34,465 nt of DNA from Saprospiraceae bacterium (GCA_026989035.1 JALSKB010000008.1:1-34465), one strand, 5' to 3'; shown: positions 1-7,476, counted from the first letter of the stretch. Numbers and translations: made by a program. Notes: generated from the sequence alone by a model not told the origin.

Positions 1-506
1 GTGATTTTGCTCATGGTGGTGTTGTGTTTTGGGTCGATGAAACAGGTGAGCATGGCTTAGTATGCGCAAAGGAAGACCAAGATGACGGTACCGGAATAAG
101 GTGGTATGCAGGTACTTATGGAGCTACACGTGCCTATGGAGACGGCCCTTATGCGGGAGAAGCAAATACGACAATAATCATTGCTGCACATGTTGCCATA
201 GGAGATGATGGCAATACTTATGCAGCGAGAATATGTAATGAGCTGCAAATTACCGAAGGGGGAAAAACTTATGGAGATTGGTATTTGCCTTCGAAAGAAG
301 AATTATACCTTATGTACCTGAACAAAGCCATTATTGACGCAACGGCGGTAGCACATGGCGGCACAGCTTTTGAAGCTTCCTATTATTGGTCTTCTACCGA
401 GGACTCCTTCTACTATGAGGCGCGTGAGATCGACTTCAGTGACGGGTACGTGGACTCCGCTTCAAAATATGCTAAATTACACGTTCGTGCGATTAGGGCC
501 TTTTGA
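1..506 (+). CDS. DUF1566-like (Lcl C-terminal) surface protein, 3' part only
   Basis: The reading frame is open at the left edge (first full codon at base 3) and ends at a TGA at 504-506, so the true start lies outside the window; 167 codons are visible. The visible part has the typical pattern of Bacteroidota DUF1566/Lcl-type domains: an AHGGVVFWVDETGEHGL entry, then YAGE-NT, a GKTYGDWYLPSKEEL block, a YWSSTE block and a C-terminal VRAIRAF. In related proteins this domain follows collagen-like or other repeats on secreted or surface proteins, and a lectin-like or adhesive role is usually assumed but unproven. The missing N-terminus prevents any call on signal peptide or upstream repeats. An ATG/GTG inside the visible part should not be taken as the start. 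Confidence 0.8.
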   Translation, partial: DFAHGGVVFWVDETGEHGLVCAKEDQDDGTGIRWYAGTYGATRAYGDGPYAGEANTTIIIAAHVAIGDDGNTYAARICNELQITEGGKTYGDWYLPSKEELYLMYLNKAIIDATAVAHGGTAFEASYYWSSTEDSFYYEAREIDFSDGYVDSASKYAKLHVRAIRAF

Positions 507-644
507 CGACTTTGTCTTACAGGCCGAATCCTCTCGGGACGACAGAGGTTTAAGCTCTTTCGTGTGTGGGGCACCGGCCGACTGAGGGTGGCTGCCTGCG
601 AATTAGACAGAGAAGGTGATATCATGCCGAGCTGCCGGTTCCTT

Positions 645-1154
645 TTATTCGTCGTGGCTGTGCAGCAGCTTGATGTCCTGCAGCAGTAGAGGGAGAGCGT
701 GCGAAGGATCAAACTTCTTTTTGAGGTTGGTTTCTATTTCCAGGGAAACGAAGGAGTCTCCTCGCACGGTGAGGAGGCAATAGATGGTGATGTATTCGAC
801 TTTGAAAGTGGCTTCTATGCCCTCTGCGGTTTGGTGTTGTGAGATCAATTCGAGTTTTGAGCCGTAGCGGTCTTTTAAGGCGGCTTTGAAGTCTTCCATT
901 TCTTCGGCGGCACTCCAGCCCATCACGTTGTAGTAGCCGGATACGCGCATGCGCACATCTCTGTCGGCCGACATGAGCACCAGGCCGTCGTCGTTAGTCG
1001 AGCTGTGTTTTTCTGCAAAAACAGCTTGCGGGTATTCCAGGCAAAAATCGTATCGCGGGTTGCAATAGCGGTTGGGCGGGTTGAGCAGCGGGTTTGCATT
1101 GAGGAGCAAAGGCGTGGTGTAGGCGAGTAAGAGCGTCAAAAGATAGGGTTTCAT
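645..1154 (-). CDS. Small secreted protein of unknown function
   Basis: 169 aa. The open frame extends upstream to 1229, but the ATG at 1152-1154 is preferred because it begins directly with a signal peptide (MKPYLLTLLLAY, hydrophobic to about residue 20, then NANP). The mature part has a conserved-looking YDFCLEYP segment, then alternating beta/alpha stretches and a Lys-rich region near residue 145. Two Cys (CNPRYDFC) near the mature N-terminus could form a disulfide. I do not recognise a family. It is transcribed toward the DUF1566 gene and stands alone, with tRNA genes upstream. No clear TAnnTTTG box is visible directly before it. Confidence 0.7.
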   Translation of the reverse strand: MKPYLLTLLLAYTTPLLLNANPLLNPPNRYCNPRYDFCLEYPQAVFAEKHSSTNDDGLVLMSADRDVRMRVSGYYNVMGWSAAEEMEDFKAALKDRYGSKLELISQHQTAEGIEATFKVEYITIYCLLTVRGDSFVSLEIETNLKKKFDPSHALPLLLQDIKLLHSHDE

Positions 1155-1300
1155 GTTCCTTTCCGATTGGTTAAACGGCAGAATTGCCTTAGAAAGCGAA
1201 CGGCATTTGGGAACTTTCGGTGTTTTCACCGTAAAGAACGGAAAAATACCGGACTTTGTTCGGTCAAAGAAGCAAGCCGTTTTGTTTGGGCTTTGGTCAT

Positions 1301-1313
1301 TTTGCCGAAAGGC
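1301..1313 (+). repeat. Dispersed 13-mer TTTGCCGAAAGGC, copy 1 (intergenic)
   Basis: The only exact copy outside a gene, in the 240-bp gap between the secreted protein and tRNA-Arg. The core GCC-GAAA-GGC could fold into a 3-bp stem with a GAAA loop. The exact copies in the window are at 1301, 7353, 10019, 15474 and 30595 (+) and at 4461, 9211, 19244, 25417, 30403 and 31674 (-). The base before the 13-mer is A in 7 of the 11. Confidence 0.85.
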
Positions 1314-1395
1314 TTCTGCTTTTTTGACGCTATGAAACGGATGATGGTCACCGGGATGGTGCCTGCAAGGCGTGTATTAACGAAACATTTAGAGG

Positions 1396-1470
1396 TGGTG
1401 ATCCCGCCAGGAATCGAACCTGGATCTTAGGTTCCGGAGACCTACGTACTATCCATTGTACTACGGGACC
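1396..1470 (-). tRNA. tRNA-Arg(CCG), CCA encoded
   Basis: On the minus strand the acceptor arms GGTCCCG and CGGGATC pair with one G-U. The anticodon stem TAGGT/ACCTA closes the loop CTCCGGA, so the anticodon is CCG (reads CGG). The T arm is CAGG-TTCGATT-CCTG. The discriminator A and CCA are encoded at 1399-1396. It lies just after a terminator-like hairpin that follows tRNA-Lys. Confidence 0.95.
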
Positions 1471-1485
1471 TCTGGGAAAGTTTTT

Positions 1486-1524
1486 CCAAAAAAGCCTTAC
1501 GCAGCAAAAGTTGCGTAAGGCTTT
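1486..1524 (-). terminator. Rho-independent terminator after tRNA-Lys
   Basis: Perfect 13-bp inverted repeat, AAAGCCTTACGCA (1491-1503) and TGCGTAAGGCTTT (1512-1524), with an 8-nt loop. On the minus strand it is followed by a T tract, which is what an intrinsic terminator needs. It is 12 nt after tRNA-Lys and 20 nt before the 5' end of tRNA-Arg(CCG), leaving almost no room for a separate promoter for that tRNA. Confidence 0.8.
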
Positions 1525-1536
1525 GTTCTTTTTGGG

Positions 1537-1609
1537 TGATCCGGCCGGGGCTCGAACCCGGGACCCTTTGATTAAAAGTCAAATGCTCTACCGACTGAGC
1601 TACCGGATC
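1537..1609 (-). tRNA. tRNA-Lys(UUU), CCA not encoded
   Basis: Minus strand. The acceptor arms GATCCGG and CCGGATC pair fully. The anticodon stem TTTGA/TCAAA closes the loop CTTTTAA, so the anticodon is TTT (UUU). The T arm is CCGGG-TTCGAGC-CCCGG. After the discriminator A the DNA reads CCC rather than CCA, so CCA would be added after transcription. Confidence 0.95.
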
Positions 1610-1665
1610 TTCATCAAAAAGGGAGGATTTCCCACTCTTGAACGGCCCTTTTTTCAAAGGCTCCG

Positions 1666-1673
1666 CAAAGGTA
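1666..1673 (-). promoter_or_regulatory. Promoter -7 box TACCTTTG for tRNA-Lys
   Basis: A full match to the Bacteroidota box TAnnTTTG on the minus strand, 57 nt before the tRNA-Lys 5' end. The upstream TTTG element is not well spaced (about 16 nt), so the -33 part is uncertain. Confidence 0.55.
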
Positions 1674-1724
1674 TAAACTTTTCCCAAGACAAAAAAGTTT
1701 TTGAGGTGTTTTTTTATTTTGAGT

Positions 1725-3206
1725 TCAATTTAACTTGGCAAAGAGGGCTACGCCTTCTCTGCGGGCATCTGCTGCGGCTATAAAGCGATTGTTTTCTATG
1801 GCTACGGCATTGACTCCACCGAAATAGAGGGATTTTTTAGACCAGGGGCGGAGGTTTACTTCGGGGAAGTCATCGGGATGTACCATTTCGAAACCCTTTT
1901 CCAGTTCGAAAAGGCCACGATGGAGATAGGTGCGAGCGGCGTTTACCGCTTTGACAAGGGGCGTAGGGTAGTCCAGCATAAAGTGGATGACCTGGGCGAT
2001 GGCGAAGGGGATTCGACCGGCTCCGGCGCTGCCCAGGGCGCTGTGTAATTTGCCGGAAGGCAGACAGACTAGAGTCGGACACATCATGGAAGGCAGGCGT
2101 TCGTCGTTTTGCCAGCTGTGCAGGCCTTCGGGCAAGAGGGCAGGTTCGCCCATCATGTTGTTGAGTTGGATATCGGTGTCGGGGATGAAGAGGCCGCAAC
2201 CTTCGCCATTGGAAGAGGTGAGGCTAATGGCCATGCCTTTGTGGTCGAGTATGCTGATGTGCGTGGTATTGCCCCAGAGTGAGGTGTTTTGTAGAGCTTG
2301 GTAGAGGGCCTGGCGGTCGTGTTTTAGCCGGCTGATGCCGCGAAGAGCTTCGAACAGCCAGCGGGCATGGGTGGGGCTGTGAGAAGGTTGGGGAGGGGGT
2401 GGCCGATGGTGCATGCGGTGGAGTAGCAGAGTTAGCAAGGGGCCTCCCATGTTGGGGGGTGGGAAAGTGGTGATGTTCAATCCGCGATGTTGCAAGTGCA
2501 GTGGGTGGCGTGTTCTGCTGCGGTAGCCGGCCATGTCTTGTGTCTTGATTTGCCCTCCATTTTCCTTTTGCAGCTGGACCAGCTTTTGTGCAGGTTCTCC
2601 CAAGTAAAAGAAATCGCGTCCTTCTCGGGCCAGATTGTCGAAGAAGTTGCACATTCGACTCATTCTGAGAGGCTGCTCCGGGCTTAAGATTTGTTTTTGT
2701 CGGTAAAACAAGCTCCGGCCCGTTTCGCTTTGCGATAGCATCTGGTCGAGCAGGCTGATGCAGTAGATTTGGAAAGGATTGAGTTTGACGCCTTCTCTGG
2801 CTAATTCGCAGGCCGGGCGCACCAGCTCCTGCATGGGCAGGCTGGCGTAGCGGTGATGCAGGGTGAAGAGGCCGTCTATGAAACCGGGTACGGCCGTGGT
2901 GCCGGCTCCAATGTAGAAGGTTTCCGTGGTGTCGCCGAAATGGATGTCCAAAGGGCGGATGTCCACTTCTTGCCAGGCTCGCTTTTCCCGGGGTGTTTGC
3001 ACGAAGAAGTCGAGAAAAAACTGTTTTCCATTGGGCAGGTGAATGGCGGCAAATCCTCCACCGCCGGCGGAAGTCATGAGGGGTTCTGCCACCCAGGAGG
3101 CGAAGGCTGCGGCAATGGCTGCATCAGCTGCATTGCCACCTTGGAGCAGCATTTCTTCGGCTGCGCGCGCTGTGGCTTCGTGTCCGGCGGCAATGGCGTA
3201 CTTCAT
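1725..3206 (-). CDS. Gamma-glutamyltransferase-like Ntn hydrolase
   Basis: 493 aa. It matches the GGT family along its length: AAGHEATARAAE and GGNAADAA at the N-terminus, SAGGGGF near 46-52, PPPNMGG near 249-255, the TTH nucleophile motif at 314-316, LNNMMGE at 348-354, PSMMCPTLV and the GSAGAGRIP loop. Family members cleave themselves before the catalytic Thr; here T314 would give large and small subunits of about 313 and 180 residues, a normal split. Two oddities: there is no signal peptide, although classical GGTs are periplasmic, and where E. coli GGT has DFREMAP (the Arg holds the glutamyl carboxylate) this protein has DFFVQTP near 66-72. The true substrate may therefore not be a gamma-glutamyl compound. 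A His/Pro-rich stretch at 263-280 is unusual. It begins 45 nt after the DUF4403 gene and is probably co-transcribed with it. Confidence 0.88.
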   Translation of the reverse strand: MKYAIAAGHEATARAAEEMLLQGGNAADAAIAAAFASWVAEPLMTSAGGGGFAAIHLPNGKQFFLDFFVQTPREKRAWQEVDIRPLDIHFGDTTETFYIGAGTTAVPGFIDGLFTLHHRYASLPMQELVRPACELAREGVKLNPFQIYCISLLDQMLSQSETGRSLFYRQKQILSPEQPLRMSRMCNFFDNLAREGRDFFYLGEPAQKLVQLQKENGGQIKTQDMAGYRSRTRHPLHLQHRGLNITTFPPPNMGGPLLTLLLHRMHHRPPPPQPSHSPTHARWLFEALRGISRLKHDRQALYQALQNTSLWGNTTHISILDHKGMAISLTSSNGEGCGLFIPDTDIQLNNMMGEPALLPEGLHSWQNDERLPSMMCPTLVCLPSGKLHSALGSAGAGRIPFAIAQVIHFMLDYPTPLVKAVNAARTYLHRGLFELEKGFEMVHPDDFPEVNLRPWSKKSLYFGGVNAVAIENNRFIAAADARREGVALFAKLN

Positions 3207-3251
3207 TTCAGGGTTTGGGCTTTGCTGTAGGCTGTGTGACGAGCGGTTTTT

Positions 3252-4616
3252 CTATTGCTTGTCGGCTTTATCGGACAAAAAAACTTCCATTTGGCCGCGC
3301 ATGTCGATCCACAATCGAATGCCCTGGGTCGTGATGTCGGCACTTTTGATTTGGAGGTAGGGCAATTGGCCTTTGGCGACAAAGCCCTGTCCCAGGTCCA
3401 TTTGATCGAATTCTTCCTGTAGGGAAGACTTAAAGTAGTTTAGGTAGTAGTCCATGTAGTATTCGATGCTTTTTCGGATTTGCTTTTTGATGGGGCCTTT
3501 GAGCAGCCAGCCTGTGCCTTTGAGCAGGAGGTTTCGGGTTTCGAGTTTGTAATCGAGCTTTTCGAAGGTGATTTGGGTGGAATCGGGGGTGATTTCGGGT
3601 TTGCCGGTGAGTTGGATTTTACCTTCGTAGCTACCGCTCAGATCGAGCTCGACCAGTAGTTTGTTGCCTTGTCCGCTGAGATAGACGCTGTCCACTGTAA
3701 TTTGTTTGCGCCCTTCTTTGTAGGTATAGCCTTGTAAGTTTTCATTGGCCATGCTTTGGGCTTCTTCGAAGGGGATGTCTGTGCGGATGAGGAGTTTGAA
3801 TCCTCGTTCGGCGGGGCTGTAGGAAAAGGGAGGCAGGCTTGTGGTGTTGTGGGTTTCCGGGGGTTCACCGAGGAAAACGCGGGGTTTGGCTTGCAGCAGA
3901 AAAGCCGTATGCAGGGTGTCGTCGATCATTTCTATGGGGCTGAGCTGTAGTTTTTGCGGTTGTAAGAGCAGCCAGGAGTGATATTCCTCGGAGAGCAGGA
4001 TGGGCTGTTGCATACTTTGCCAGATGCTGTCCACCATAGCGGGCAGGTTTACGGAGGCTTCGATTTGTTGGTCTATGGCCTGGCAGAGTTCTTCTTTGCT
4101 GCGTTTGAGCACCATGTTGGCGATGCCTTGGACCGGCATGTTGAGTACGCCCATTTTTGCCCGGGGTTTTTCCACCCATTCGTGTTTGAGGATGCTGGTT
4201 TGAGTGTGTAACTTCCACTTTCGTGAAATGTCGTATTCCGTAGCGAAGTAGAGGGTCAATTTGCCTGTGGTTTCCACGTCGGCCAGCATGTACTCCTGTC
4301 GTATTTCCAGTTCCAGCGGCACTTTGTACAGCAGTCGGTTGCCCTCCAGGTCAATGACGACATCTTCGGTGCGCGTGGCTTTCATGTAGTAGCCCTCTTC
4401 GGGTAGGTCTTCTTCGTAAACGACTTGCCCCATTTGCTCGTTGAGCATTTTTTCTACGGCGCCTTTCGGCAAATGAATGGGCAGGCTCAGTTGGGAGCTT
4501 TCGCTTTCAAATCCTGTCAGATTTTCGCGTTGGACAAATGGCATGAGGCTGTTTTGGGCCAAGCTGCGGTGCAAAAAACAGCAGCAAATGAGCAGAAAGA
4601 GGGGTGTTTTACACAT
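3252..4616 (-). CDS. DUF4403 family exported protein
   Basis: 454 aa. The frame is open to 4712, but the ATG at 4614-4616 starts straight into a signal peptide (MCKTPLFLLICCCFLHRSLAQ) and sits 25 nt after a good -7 box, so it is preferred. The mature protein shows the DUF4403 pattern: SLPIHLPKGAVEKMLNEQ near the start, repeated amphipathic beta stretches, and a helical C-terminal part (KKQIRKSIEYYMDYYLNYF). DUF4403 proteins are envelope proteins of unknown function, thought to resemble lipid-binding tubular folds; the role here is unknown. It leads a probable operon with the GGT-like gene. A copy of the 13-mer repeat lies inside (4461-4473) and encodes LPKG. Confidence 0.85.
   Translation of the reverse strand: MCKTPLFLLICCCFLHRSLAQNSLMPFVQRENLTGFESESSQLSLPIHLPKGAVEKMLNEQMGQVVYEEDLPEEGYYMKATRTEDVVIDLEGNRLLYKVPLELEIRQEYMLADVETTGKLTLYFATEYDISRKWKLHTQTSILKHEWVEKPRAKMGVLNMPVQGIANMVLKRSKEELCQAIDQQIEASVNLPAMVDSIWQSMQQPILLSEEYHSWLLLQPQKLQLSPIEMIDDTLHTAFLLQAKPRVFLGEPPETHNTTSLPPFSYSPAERGFKLLIRTDIPFEEAQSMANENLQGYTYKEGRKQITVDSVYLSGQGNKLLVELDLSGSYEGKIQLTGKPEITPDSTQITFEKLDYKLETRNLLLKGTGWLLKGPIKKQIRKSIEYYMDYYLNYFKSSLQEEFDQMDLGQGFVAKGQLPYLQIKSADITTQGIRLWIDMRGQMEVFLSDKADKQ
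4461..4473 (-). repeat. Dispersed 13-mer, copy in DUF4403 gene
   Basis: Exact copy; the coding strand reads TTTGCCGAAAGGC in the register that gives Leu-Pro-Lys-Gly. Confidence 0.85.
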
Positions 4617-4641
4617 GAGGTGTGGGTTCTTTTTGGGAAAA

Positions 4642-4649
4642 CAAAGATA
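4642..4649 (-). promoter_or_regulatory. Promoter -7 box TATCTTTG for DUF4403
   Basis: Full match to TAnnTTTG on the minus strand, ending 25 nt before the ATG at 4616. It lies downstream of the terminator at 4662-4700, so the gene appears to have its own promoter after an upstream transcript ends. Confidence 0.6.
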
Positions 4650-4661
4650 GGCAAAGTCCAT

Positions 4662-4700
4662 AAAAAAGGCCTTTAACACCAACTTATTGGTGCAAAGGCC
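4662..4700 (-). terminator. Intrinsic terminator in the divergent intergenic region
   Basis: On the minus strand GGCCTTT (4700-4694) and CACCAA (4692-4687) pair with TTGGTG (4682-4677) and AAAGGCC (4674-4668), with a small internal loop and a 4-nt apical loop. A run of six T follows (4667-4662). It ends a transcript that starts upstream in the gap; no protein gene lies there on this strand. Confidence 0.75.
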
Positions 4701-4797
4701 CGTAAACTGCACTCCAAATAAATCCTCTGCCTTTTACGGCACGGGATTTACAGACTGCAGCTTGCTTTATAGTTCTTCAATACGCTAAAACCGTGCC
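4662..4797 (-). ncRNA. Candidate structured small RNA or leader
   Basis: Between the divergent genes the minus strand can form three stems in a row: GGCACGG (4797-4791) with CCGTGCC (4744-4738) enclosing 46 nt, CGTAAA (4738-4733) with TTTACG (4706-4701) enclosing 26 nt, then the terminator. The first two stems share one base at 4738, so one of them would lose its end pair. The whole would be a transcript of about 135 nt. No protein frame fits, and the DUF4403 gene has its own -7 box downstream. I do not recognise a known RNA family (it does not look like SRP RNA, tmRNA or RNase P). No convincing TAnnTTTG box is visible before 4797. It could instead be a regulated leader for DUF4403. Confidence 0.35.
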
Positions 4798-4852
4798 AAA
4801 AGGTTGCTTGAGCTTAAAAAATGTTTTTGCGCTTTGGTTTTTTAAGGTTTGG

Positions 4853-4884
4853 TTTGGTCGTTCAACCAAAACCCCTTTAATTTG
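4853..4884 (+). promoter_or_regulatory. Possible promoter of the YqgE gene
   Basis: TTTG at 4853-4856 and TTAATTTG at 4877-4884 are 20 nt apart, close to the Bacteroidota TTTG / TAnnTTTG arrangement with one mismatch. The start codon follows 11 nt later, so the leader would be very short. Confidence 0.35.
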
Positions 4885-4895
4885 TTTTGGATTAT

Positions 4896-5465
4896 ATGAA
4901 AAGTCCGATGGAGCAAACAGAGATAAAAAACGGTCTGGTTCTGCTGGCGGAGCCATTTATGAGGGACCCCAATTTCACCTCTGCAGCTGTTTTGCTGTGT
5001 GAGCACACTGAGCAGGGGAGTACGGGTTTTATTCTCAATCGTCCATTGGATATCAGCGTTCGGGAATTGCTGCCCGATTTCCCCGATTTTAAAGCTCCGG
5101 TTTTTTTGGGTGGGCCGGTAGAAACCGATACTTTACACTTTTTGCATCGCTACGGGCACATCTTAAATGATGCGGCGGAGGTCATTCCTGGTATTTATTG
5201 GGGAGGCGATTTTGGTCAACTTCACGCTCTGGTGGAGCAGGAGCTCATTTCTCCCGACGGCATTCGCTTTTTTGTGGGGTATTCGGGCTGGGGAGAAGAT
5301 CAGCTGCGCAGAGAGTTGGAGCAGGGTTCTTGGATTGTAGCCGACATGCATCCGAATTATCTGTTCAAATCTCGCCCCACGGGTTTGTGGAAGGAAATTA
5401 TGCGCAACAAGGGCGACAATTACGGGGTATTGGCCGAGATGAATACGGTAGGCATGTGGAATTGA
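4896..5465 (+). CDS. YqgE/AlgH family protein
   Basis: 189 aa from the ATG at 4896; another ATG follows at 4908 and a TTG precedes at 4887. The family pattern is clear: GLVLLAEPFMRDPNF, AVLLCEHTEQGSTGFILN, a FLGGPVETD block, the GIYWGGDF segment, a FFVGYSGWGEDQL motif and the C-terminal WKEIMRNKGDNY. YqgE/AlgH (DUF179) proteins are small cytosolic proteins of about 185-200 aa; AlgH was linked to alginate regulation in Pseudomonas, but the molecular role is not settled. The gene is divergent from DUF4403 and ends 9 nt before the convergent M23 peptidase gene, with no terminator between. Confidence 0.92.
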   Translation: MKSPMEQTEIKNGLVLLAEPFMRDPNFTSAAVLLCEHTEQGSTGFILNRPLDISVRELLPDFPDFKAPVFLGGPVETDTLHFLHRYGHILNDAAEVIPGIYWGGDFGQLHALVEQELISPDGIRFFVGYSGWGEDQLRRELEQGSWIVADMHPNYLFKSRPTGLWKEIMRNKGDNYGVLAEMNTVGMWN

Positions 5466-5474
5466 GGCGATTTG

Positions 5475-6914
5475 TTATCGCGTACTGACGGCCGGTTCTT
5501 CCCAACAGTTTTCCAAGGCATGTAAGGCTTCGAGGTATTTGTCACGTAATTTGAAAAACTCCGGCAATTCTTCTTCCGGCAGGGGGTCGGGAGGGGGGAA
5601 TTGGAGTTTGGTGTGATCTACCGCTTTACCGTCTTTGAGGAATTCAAAATGGACATGTGGGCCTGTAGCCAGGCCGGTAGAGCCTACGTAGCCGATGAGT
5701 TGCCCTTGTTTAACAGCGACACCCGGGCGTATGCCTTGGGCAAATCTTTGCATATGCAGATAGCGCGTGGTGTAGTGTTTGTCGTGCTTGATTTTGACCA
5801 TGTTACCTCCGCCTTTGGAGTAGCGAGCTTCAATTACTACGCCGTTTCCAACGGCATAGATGGGTGTGCCGTAAGGTGCTGCATAATCGGTGCCCAAATG
5901 TGGCCGGTGGCGTTTGAGTATGGGGTGCAGCCGGCTGGGGTTGAAGCGAGAAGAAATGCGTGAGAATTTAACCGGAGCTTTGAGGAAGCCCTTGTTCATG
6001 GGGCGTCCTTCGAGGTCGTAGTATCCTTGTAGTTTTTCGTTTTTGTCGTACCAGATAGCATAGAAATCGTTGTCGGCCGTTTGGTAGCGAGCCAGATGCA
6101 GACGGCCGATACCCACGGGTTTTCCATCGATGTATTCCTGTTCGTAGAGCAACTCGAAGCGGTCGCCTTTTTGGAGGTGGTGAAAATCTACCGACCATTG
6201 GAGAGCATCTTCCATTTTAGCCGCCAAAGCGTAATCCAGGCCCTGGCCGGTCATGGCATTCCACAGGGAGCTTTCAATGGTGCCTTGGGCTGTTTTTAAC
6301 TCTTTTTGGATGGGGCGATCTACGCGGCGCACGCTTTGGGTTTTCAAATCAAAGACGTAGTAAACGTAAACGGAGGGTTCGTAGATGAAGTAATCCGGTT
6401 TTTCTTTGCCGGCTTTGGCCAAAATGGTATATGGCTTTCCTGCTCGAAGCAATTTGATGTCAAAGATGCCCTTGGCATTTTCGACGATTTGACCGATTTT
6501 TTCAGGGTTTAGTCCCTGGTTTTGCAGTAAGGTGCCCAGAAATTCATTGGGTTGGATGATGCCTTCATGGACCAGGAAGGTGTCTAAGGCAAAGCCGTAT
6601 TTCAAATGAGGTACGGTGATGGGAAAGGCTCCCAGCTCTGTTTTTGCGCTGCCGGCCAAAGAAGCTTGCATGCTTTTGTTTCCCGGGGTATAGTTTAGGA
6701 GCAAAGCTACAGCGCTAAAGAAAAGCAGTATGCTGCTCCAGAAGAAGATTCGCCGCTTATTCCACGCTTTGATTTGGTGTTTTAGGTGTGTAATGCGTTG
6801 GCAGAGGATGTCTTTATAGCGTGAGCTTCTCACAATTTTTGGTTTTATTTTCGGGTCAAAGGTAGTGGACTTTGATGGTACGGAAGTTATTTTTTGCTTT
6901 CGAATTCTTCCCAA
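5475..6914 (-). CDS. Membrane-anchored M23 family metallopeptidase
   Basis: 479 aa. A basic cytoplasmic stretch (residues 1-55) is followed by one membrane segment (about 56-74), then a periplasmic region with an OapA/LysM-like N-terminal portion (about 100-300) and a C-terminal LytM domain. The zinc and catalytic residues are all present: H339 and D343 (HLGTD), H387 (YLHM) and the HVH motif at 420-422. This suggests an active endopeptidase that cuts peptidoglycan cross-links, acting in cell growth or division. The start overlaps the end of the thioredoxin-like gene by 28 nt; the next ATG falls after the membrane segment, so the long form is preferred. The two genes are probably co-transcribed. 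Confidence 0.9.
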   Translation of the reverse strand: MGRIRKQKITSVPSKSTTFDPKIKPKIVRSSRYKDILCQRITHLKHQIKAWNKRRIFFWSSILLFFSAVALLLNYTPGNKSMQASLAGSAKTELGAFPITVPHLKYGFALDTFLVHEGIIQPNEFLGTLLQNQGLNPEKIGQIVENAKGIFDIKLLRAGKPYTILAKAGKEKPDYFIYEPSVYVYYVFDLKTQSVRRVDRPIQKELKTAQGTIESSLWNAMTGQGLDYALAAKMEDALQWSVDFHHLQKGDRFELLYEQEYIDGKPVGIGRLHLARYQTADNDFYAIWYDKNEKLQGYYDLEGRPMNKGFLKAPVKFSRISSRFNPSRLHPILKRHRPHLGTDYAAPYGTPIYAVGNGVVIEARYSKGGGNMVKIKHDKHYTTRYLHMQRFAQGIRPGVAVKQGQLIGYVGSTGLATGPHVHFEFLKDGKAVDHTKLQFPPPDPLPEEELPEFFKLRDKYLEALHALENCWEEPAVSTR

Positions 6915-7426
6915 GGAGTGTTGATGTAGTGTTCTTCGGCGATATACTTCATTTCTTTGATGAGTTGGGCCACGTCTTTATAGCCGGGAGAAATGGTGAT
7001 GCGGGCCAGGTTTTCGTCCAAATAGACCAGAGAAGGAAAAGAGAGGCGTCCGTCGAGTAGAGCGGCGGCCAGTTCGTGGTATCCCCGGCGACCATTGGGC
7101 ACCCATTTAAATACTTCTCCCCGGAAATGCAGTTCTTCTTTTTGTTCTGCATTGAGTTTTACAGCATAGAAGTGCTTTGCGATGTACGCTTGTACTTCGG
7201 GATTGCTGAAGGTGTTTTCGTCCATGCGTTTGCACCAGCCGCACCAGTTGGTATAGACATCTATCAGGAGTTTTTTGGGTTTTTTCTTTTGAGCTTTAAG
7301 GGCTTCTTCCCAGCTCATCCACTGCAAGGTATTTTTAGTGGCCTGGTTTTTGTTTGCCGAAAGGCAGGAAAGAGAGTATATGGTAATGGCTATGCCCAGT
7401 AGGAGAATAAGTGGGTAGCTTTTCAT
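6887..7426 (-). CDS. Exported thioredoxin-like protein (WCGWC)
   Basis: 179 aa from the ATG at 7424-7426, chosen over the longer frame (to 7489) because it starts with a membrane-directing segment MKSYPLILLLG and a possible lipid-attachment Cys at residue 21 (SLSC, a loose lipobox). The thioredoxin-fold active site is WCGWCK (C62, C65), preceded by KKLLIDVYTNW and followed by the cis-Pro region SFPSLVYLD. It resembles the thioredoxin_7/DUF255 group, which reduce disulfides or hold folding clients in the periplasm. A copy of the 13-mer repeat lies in the signal region (7353-7365). It precedes and overlaps the M23 peptidase gene. Confidence 0.85.
   Translation of the reverse strand: MKSYPLILLLGIAITIYSLSCLSANKNQATKNTLQWMSWEEALKAQKKKPKKLLIDVYTNWCGWCKRMDENTFSNPEVQAYIAKHFYAVKLNAEQKEELHFRGEVFKWVPNGRRGYHELAAALLDGRLSFPSLVYLDENLARITISPGYKDVAQLIKEMKYIAEEHYINTPWEEFESKK
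7353..7365 (+). repeat. Dispersed 13-mer, copy in thioredoxin-like gene
   Basis: Exact copy on the strand opposite to the gene; the coding strand reads GCCTTTCGGCAAA and gives Leu-Ser-Ala-Asn. Confidence 0.85.
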
Positions 7427-7456
7427 AGCGTAGTGATTTGGTTTTGAAGAGGGCTG

Positions 7457-7475
7457 TAAAGGTAATAAACCTTTA
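7457..7475. promoter_or_regulatory. 7-bp inverted repeat and weak -7 box before the thioredoxin-like gene
   Basis: TAAAGGT and ACCTTTA flank a 5-nt centre, a perfect palindrome just after the stop of the HTH gene and 31 nt before the thioredoxin-like start. On the minus strand it contains TACCTTTA, one mismatch from TAnnTTTG. It may be an operator overlapping a promoter. Confidence 0.35.
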
Positions 7476-7476
7476 T

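Noticed and set aside
413-712. 99-aa minus-strand frame at the left end
   Set aside because: Overlaps two better-supported genes and its sequence has no recognisable features.
4662-4797. Known RNA families (SRP RNA, tmRNA, RNase P) as explanation of the stems
   Set aside because: None of their conserved loops or sizes are present; the candidate is left as unassigned.
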